Below, one piece after another: positions 61,223 to 64,000 of a stretch of DNA of 64,000 bases (position 1 is its first letter; every line of letters begins with the position of its first letter). The position numbers and the translations under genes are program-made. The DNA comes from an uncultured Rhodocyclaceae bacterium (GTDB taxonomy: Bacteria; Pseudomonadota; Gammaproteobacteria; Burkholderiales; Rhodocyclaceae): NCBI GenBank assembly GCA_907163225.1, contig OU015322.1, forward strand, positions 3,322,501-3,386,500, in the 5' to 3' direction. A model generated the notes under the pieces. The model was not told the origin of the DNA. It worked only from the letters and a program-made list of their open reading frames with translations, and did not search any database.

Positions 61223-61954
61223 TTACCAGTCCAAGATCTGCCGGTCTTTCGGCCAGACAGTACGCTGCGAATTTTCTGCGCCCTTTGCGTCAGCGGCTGG
61301 CGCCACGGTCAACGCCGATAATCGGCCCAAAAACAAATCCCGTGGAACCTCGCGGCCGCCGAGGGAGGCGAGGTGGTCGGTGTACATTTGACAGTCGATC
61401 ATGCCGAATTGGTTGTCCAGAAGATAAGCGATCAGGTGCGCGAAGGCTACCTTCGATGCATCGGTGCGATGCGAGAACATCGACTCGCCGTAGAACATGC
61501 GACCAATGGCCAGCCCGTAGAGGCCGCCGACCAGCCGGCCGCCTTCATAGCTTTCGACTGAGTGCGCCCAGCCAAGTTCGTGCAGACGAATGTAGGCGGC
61601 CTTCATCTCCGGTGTGATCCAGGTACCATCCTGGCCGGCGCGCGGGGTGGCGGCGCAGGCGTCCATGATGCCGGGAAAGTCGGTATCGAAACGGACTTCG
61701 AATTTGCCGGCGGGCAGGGTCTTGCGCAGCGAGCGGGTCAGCCGGAATTCTTCGGGAAAAAGCACCATGCGCGGATCTGGCGAGTACCACAGGGGATGGC
61801 CTTCAACCGTGCCCCAAGGGAATATTCCCTGCCGGTAAGCGTCGAGCAGGCGCTCGGGGTGCAAGCCGCCGCCGGCGGCAAGCAGTCCGCCCATATCCTC
61901 TCGGGCCTGCTCGACCGGCGGAAAGGGGTCGAGTGGTCCGAGAAAACAGATCAT
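61223..61954 (-). CDS. aat: Leucyl/phenylalanyl-tRNA-protein transferase
   Basis: 243 aa. PPVEQAREDMGGLLAAGGGLHPERLLDAYRQGIFPWG and LVGGLYGLAIGRMFYGESMFSHRTDASKVAF are diagnostic. Transfers Leu/Phe to N-terminal Lys/Arg in the N-degron pathway with bpt. The C-terminus from residue about 206 (LGRLSALTVAPAADAKG) runs through a diverged repeat copy and extends past the usual end. Overlaps the iron ABC ATPase gene by 4 bp. Confidence 0.95.
   Translation of the reverse strand: MICFLGPLDPFPPVEQAREDMGGLLAAGGGLHPERLLDAYRQGIFPWGTVEGHPLWYSPDPRMVLFPEEFRLTRSLRKTLPAGKFEVRFDTDFPGIMDACAATPRAGQDGTWITPEMKAAYIRLHELGWAHSVESYEGGRLVGGLYGLAIGRMFYGESMFSHRTDASKVAFAHLIAYLLDNQFGMIDCQMYTDHLASLGGREVPRDLFLGRLSALTVAPAADAKGAENSQRTVWPKDRQILDW
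61302..61338 (-). repeat. Diverged repeat copy in the aat 3' end
   Basis: Minus-strand reading ATTTGTTTTTGGGCCG, ATTATCGGCGTTGACCGTGG; the end GTTGACCGTGGCGC is shared with the copy at 54635. Confidence 0.65.
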
Positions 61955-63033
61955 GCGTGGTGGTGGTCTTGCGGCTTTTTGAAGGCGATAACGTGGTCGG
62001 CATCGAGCCGGATACCGATTTTCTCGCCGATGGCATGGTTGTGGTGCGACGGCACCAGCGATAGCACGGATGCACCACTGGCAAGACGCAGGGTGTAAAG
62101 GATGTCGGCACCACGGAAGGCCTTGTGCAGCACCTCGGCCTGCAGCGGACTTTTATCGTCATGCACGATGTCGTCCGGGCGGAGCAGGACATCGACATCG
62201 CAGCCATCGGCGCAATTGGCGCAGGTTTCGCTGCATTCGACCGGCGTATCGGAGACCAGTTGGCCGAGTTCCATATCGACATTGGTGCCGTCGGCCACCA
62301 CACCGGGAAGCAGCACGCCCTGACCAATAAAATCGGCGACAAAGCGGTTGGCGGGCCGGTGATAAAGATTGTAGGAAACGTCCCACTGCTGGATTCGGCC
62401 CTCGTACATGACGCCAATTTCGTCGGCCATGGCGAAGGCTTCGTGCTGGTCGTGGGTGACCATGATCGCTGTCGAACCCTCGCGTTTGAGAATTTCCCGA
62501 ACCTCGGCCGAAAGCCGCTCGCGCAAACCGACGTCGAGATTGGAGAAGGGCTCGTCAAGCAGAATCAATTCCGGCCGCGGCGCCAGCGCCCGGGCGAGTG
62601 CCACGCGCTGTTGCTGACCGCCGGACAGTTCGTGCGGAAATTTATTGCCCTGGCCATGCAGGCCAACGGTCGCCAGCAATTGACGGACGCGCAGATGGGC
62701 GTCGGCAGCAGGCTTGCGGCCCAGCCCGAAGGCTACATTTTCTTCGATGGAAAGGTGCGGAAAAAGTGCGTAGTCCTGAAAGACCATCCCGATCCGCCGC
62801 TTTTCAGGGGTAACCCGTTGTCCGGCCCGGCTCACCACCTCGCCGCGCAAACGAATTTCGCCACCCGCGATGTCTTCGAATCCGGCAATGCAGCGCAGCA
62901 AGGTTGTCTTGCCGCAACCCGACGGCCCGAGCAGGCAGGCAATGCTGCCAGCTTCAAGCTGGAAATTCACACCATCTACCACGGTATTCTTGCCGTAGCG
63001 CTGGACAACGCCATTTAGTTCAAGTTGGGCCAT
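61951..63033 (-). CDS. fbpC: Fe(III)-type ABC transporter ATPase with C-terminal Cys cluster
   Basis: 360 aa from ATG 63033. Walker A GPSGCGKTT (37-45), signature [12 protein letters not shown], Walker B LILLDEPFSNLD, switch His VTHDQHEAF. C-terminal TOBE/regulatory region contains CSETCANCADGC (Cys267, 271, 274, 278), a possible metal or Fe-S site. Divergent from the permease gene and likely its partner in Fbp/Sfu-type iron import; the binding protein is not in the window. Confidence 0.88.
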   Translation of the reverse strand: MAQLELNGVVQRYGKNTVVDGVNFQLEAGSIACLLGPSGCGKTTLLRCIAGFEDIAGGEIRLRGEVVSRAGQRVTPEKRRIGMVFQDYALFPHLSIEENVAFGLGRKPAADAHLRVRQLLATVGLHGQGNKFPHELSGGQQQRVALARALAPRPELILLDEPFSNLDVGLRERLSAEVREILKREGSTAIMVTHDQHEAFAMADEIGVMYEGRIQQWDVSYNLYHRPANRFVADFIGQGVLLPGVVADGTNVDMELGQLVSDTPVECSETCANCADGCDVDVLLRPDDIVHDDKSPLQAEVLHKAFRGADILYTLRLASGASVLSLVPSHHNHAIGEKIGIRLDADHVIAFKKPQDHHHA

Positions 63034-63062
63034 GTGGTCGATTATAATTCGCATTCACAAAC

Positions 63063-64000
63063 ATGCGTACCGCCCCTTATTCCCCGCTGCTCATCGTCGG
63101 CATCGCCGTTGCCTTGCTGGCCGGTTTGCCGGTCGCCAGCGTTGGTCTGAATCTGTTTGTCGGTGGCACCAGCGCCACATGGGCGCATCTGGCCGCCACC
63201 GTTCTCTCCGAGTACATTGCAAATTCCCTGTGGCTCTGTCTCGGCGTCGGCTGCGGCGTCGGCATCGTTGGTGTGGCCACGGCCTGGCTGACGGCCATGC
63301 ACGACTTTCCCGGACGCCGTTTTTTCGAGTGGGCGCTGGTTCTCCCGCTGGCCGTGCCAGCATACGTTATGGCCTACGTTTACACCGATTTCCTGCAGTT
63401 CGTCGGGCCGGTGCAAAGCCTGTTGCGCGATACCTTCGGCTGGGAGCACGGTGACTACTGGTTTCCCGACATTCGCACGCTACCGGGCGCCATGCTGATG
63501 TTTATCAGCGTCCTTTACCCTTACGTTTACCTGCTTGCCCGCTCAGCCTTTCTCGAGCGCGCCAGCGGCATGCTGGAGGCTGCCCGTACGCTGGGCATGG
63601 GCCCGTGGCGTGCTTTCTTCGCCGTGTCGCTGCCGCTGGCCAGGCCGGCCATTGCTGCCGGCGTGGCGCTGGCCTTGATGGAGACGTTGGCTGATTACGG
63701 AACAGTGGCTTATTTTGCGGTCAACACGTTTACAACCGGAATTTACCGCGCCTGGTTTTCGCTCGGCGATCGCGTCGCAGCAGCCCAGCTGGCCGCCATG
63801 CTGCTTGCTTTCGTCTTCTTCTTGCTCATGGCCGAACGCATTTCGCGAGGCCGGGCGCGCTACCACAACACGACCGGACGCAATCGCCCGATGGCTGGCG
63901 CTCGCTTGCGTGGGCTGTCGGCATTGCTTGCAACCCTGGCTTGTGCCCTGCCGTTGCTTCTCGGCTTTGTGCTACCGGCAGCATTGCTGCTGAAAATGGC
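63063..64000 (+). CDS. fbpB: Fe(III)-type ABC transporter permease, N-terminal part
   Basis: Partial, cut by the window end: at least 312 residues from ATG 63063, the frame being open to the last base. Several membrane helices and the EAA loop LEAARTLGMGPWRAFFAVSLPLARPAI are seen, with the family segment YFAVNTFTTGIYRAWFSLGD. Fbp/SfuB permeases are two fused permease units of about 500-550 aa, so roughly half is present. Divergent from fbpC by 29 bp. Confidence 0.93.
   Translation, partial: MRTAPYSPLLIVGIAVALLAGLPVASVGLNLFVGGTSATWAHLAATVLSEYIANSLWLCLGVGCGVGIVGVATAWLTAMHDFPGRRFFEWALVLPLAVPAYVMAYVYTDFLQFVGPVQSLLRDTFGWEHGDYWFPDIRTLPGAMLMFISVLYPYVYLLARSAFLERASGMLEAARTLGMGPWRAFFAVSLPLARPAIAAGVALALMETLADYGTVAYFAVNTFTTGIYRAWFSLGDRVAAAQLAAMLLAFVFFLLMAERISRGRARYHNTTGRNRPMAGARLRGLSALLATLACALPLLLGFVLPAALLLKM

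Noticed and set aside
63714-63740. GCGGTCAACACG in the iron permease gene
   Set aside because: It encodes the conserved family segment AVNTFTTG, so the similarity to the repeat is accidental.

Overview
The window is a gene-dense, GC-rich bacterial chromosome segment with no rRNA, tRNA, phage or IS gene that I can see. Gene content (htpG, dbpA, a complete rnfABCDGE operon, bpt-aat N-degron transferases, FIST and DUF1841 proteins next to nth, a Fe(III)-type ABC importer) and protein style point to a betaproteobacterium, most likely Rhodocyclales (Dechloromonas/Azonexus-like). The genus is inference; the class is fairly safe.

Layout. 1-3.1 kb: 3' half of htpG, a winged-helix-like protein and dbpA. 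3.2-12.3 kb: a MipA-type porin, then an apparent light/stress-response block (UbiB-like kinase, two small membrane proteins, an SDR that lacks the catalytic Tyr, a lipocalin, an alpha/beta-hydrolase lipoprotein, a DUF2189 membrane protein, an NAD-binding/DUF2867 protein, a SOUL haem protein and a fasciclin remnant). 12.3-20 kb: M1 peptidase, ChaN-PDZ lipoprotein, and a LolD/FtsX-type ABC transporter with a CrtC/AttH-like protein. 20-22.8 kb: a short LOV photoreceptor, an SRPBCC protein, DUF2256 and an iron-sulfur photolyase/cryptochrome. 22.9-31 kb: assorted metabolism, an AT-richer unknown lipoprotein, a cysteine-repeat secreted protein and a GspE-type ATPase. 31-36 kb: DUF1841-FIST-nth operon, a diguanylate cyclase, a haem-binding protein, an HxlR regulator and an RlmN-like radical SAM enzyme. 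37-42.3 kb: rnfABCDGE. 42.3-54 kb: pyrD, a TolC-MacA-MacB-type efflux operon ending in a FCSD-like flavoprotein, small proteins, and kup. 54-64 kb: acylphosphatase, an orphan PD-(D/E)XK nuclease-like protein, LemA and two TPM proteins, MaoC, CapA, an MliC-YbaY-like fusion, bpt, aat and an iron ABC transporter cut by the window end.

Two signals cut across the genes. First, a short dispersed repeat (core TTTTTTCCGGTTGACCGTAG, longest form about 62 bp) occurs about sixteen times in 64 kb on both strands. It lies between genes, abuts terminator hairpins, and also lies inside reading frames in different frames (FIST, CrtC-like, MliC-like, aat; degenerate in others). It behaves like a protein-invading mini-element and I do not recognise it as a named family. 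Second, a near-palindromic operator TTGTCTAGGACAA occurs exactly three times, and once in degenerate form, only upstream of the SDR/lipocalin pair, the hydrolase operon and the SRPBCC/photolyase pair. Together with the neighbouring LOV protein this suggests a blue-light/photo-oxidative regulon whose regulator lies outside the window.
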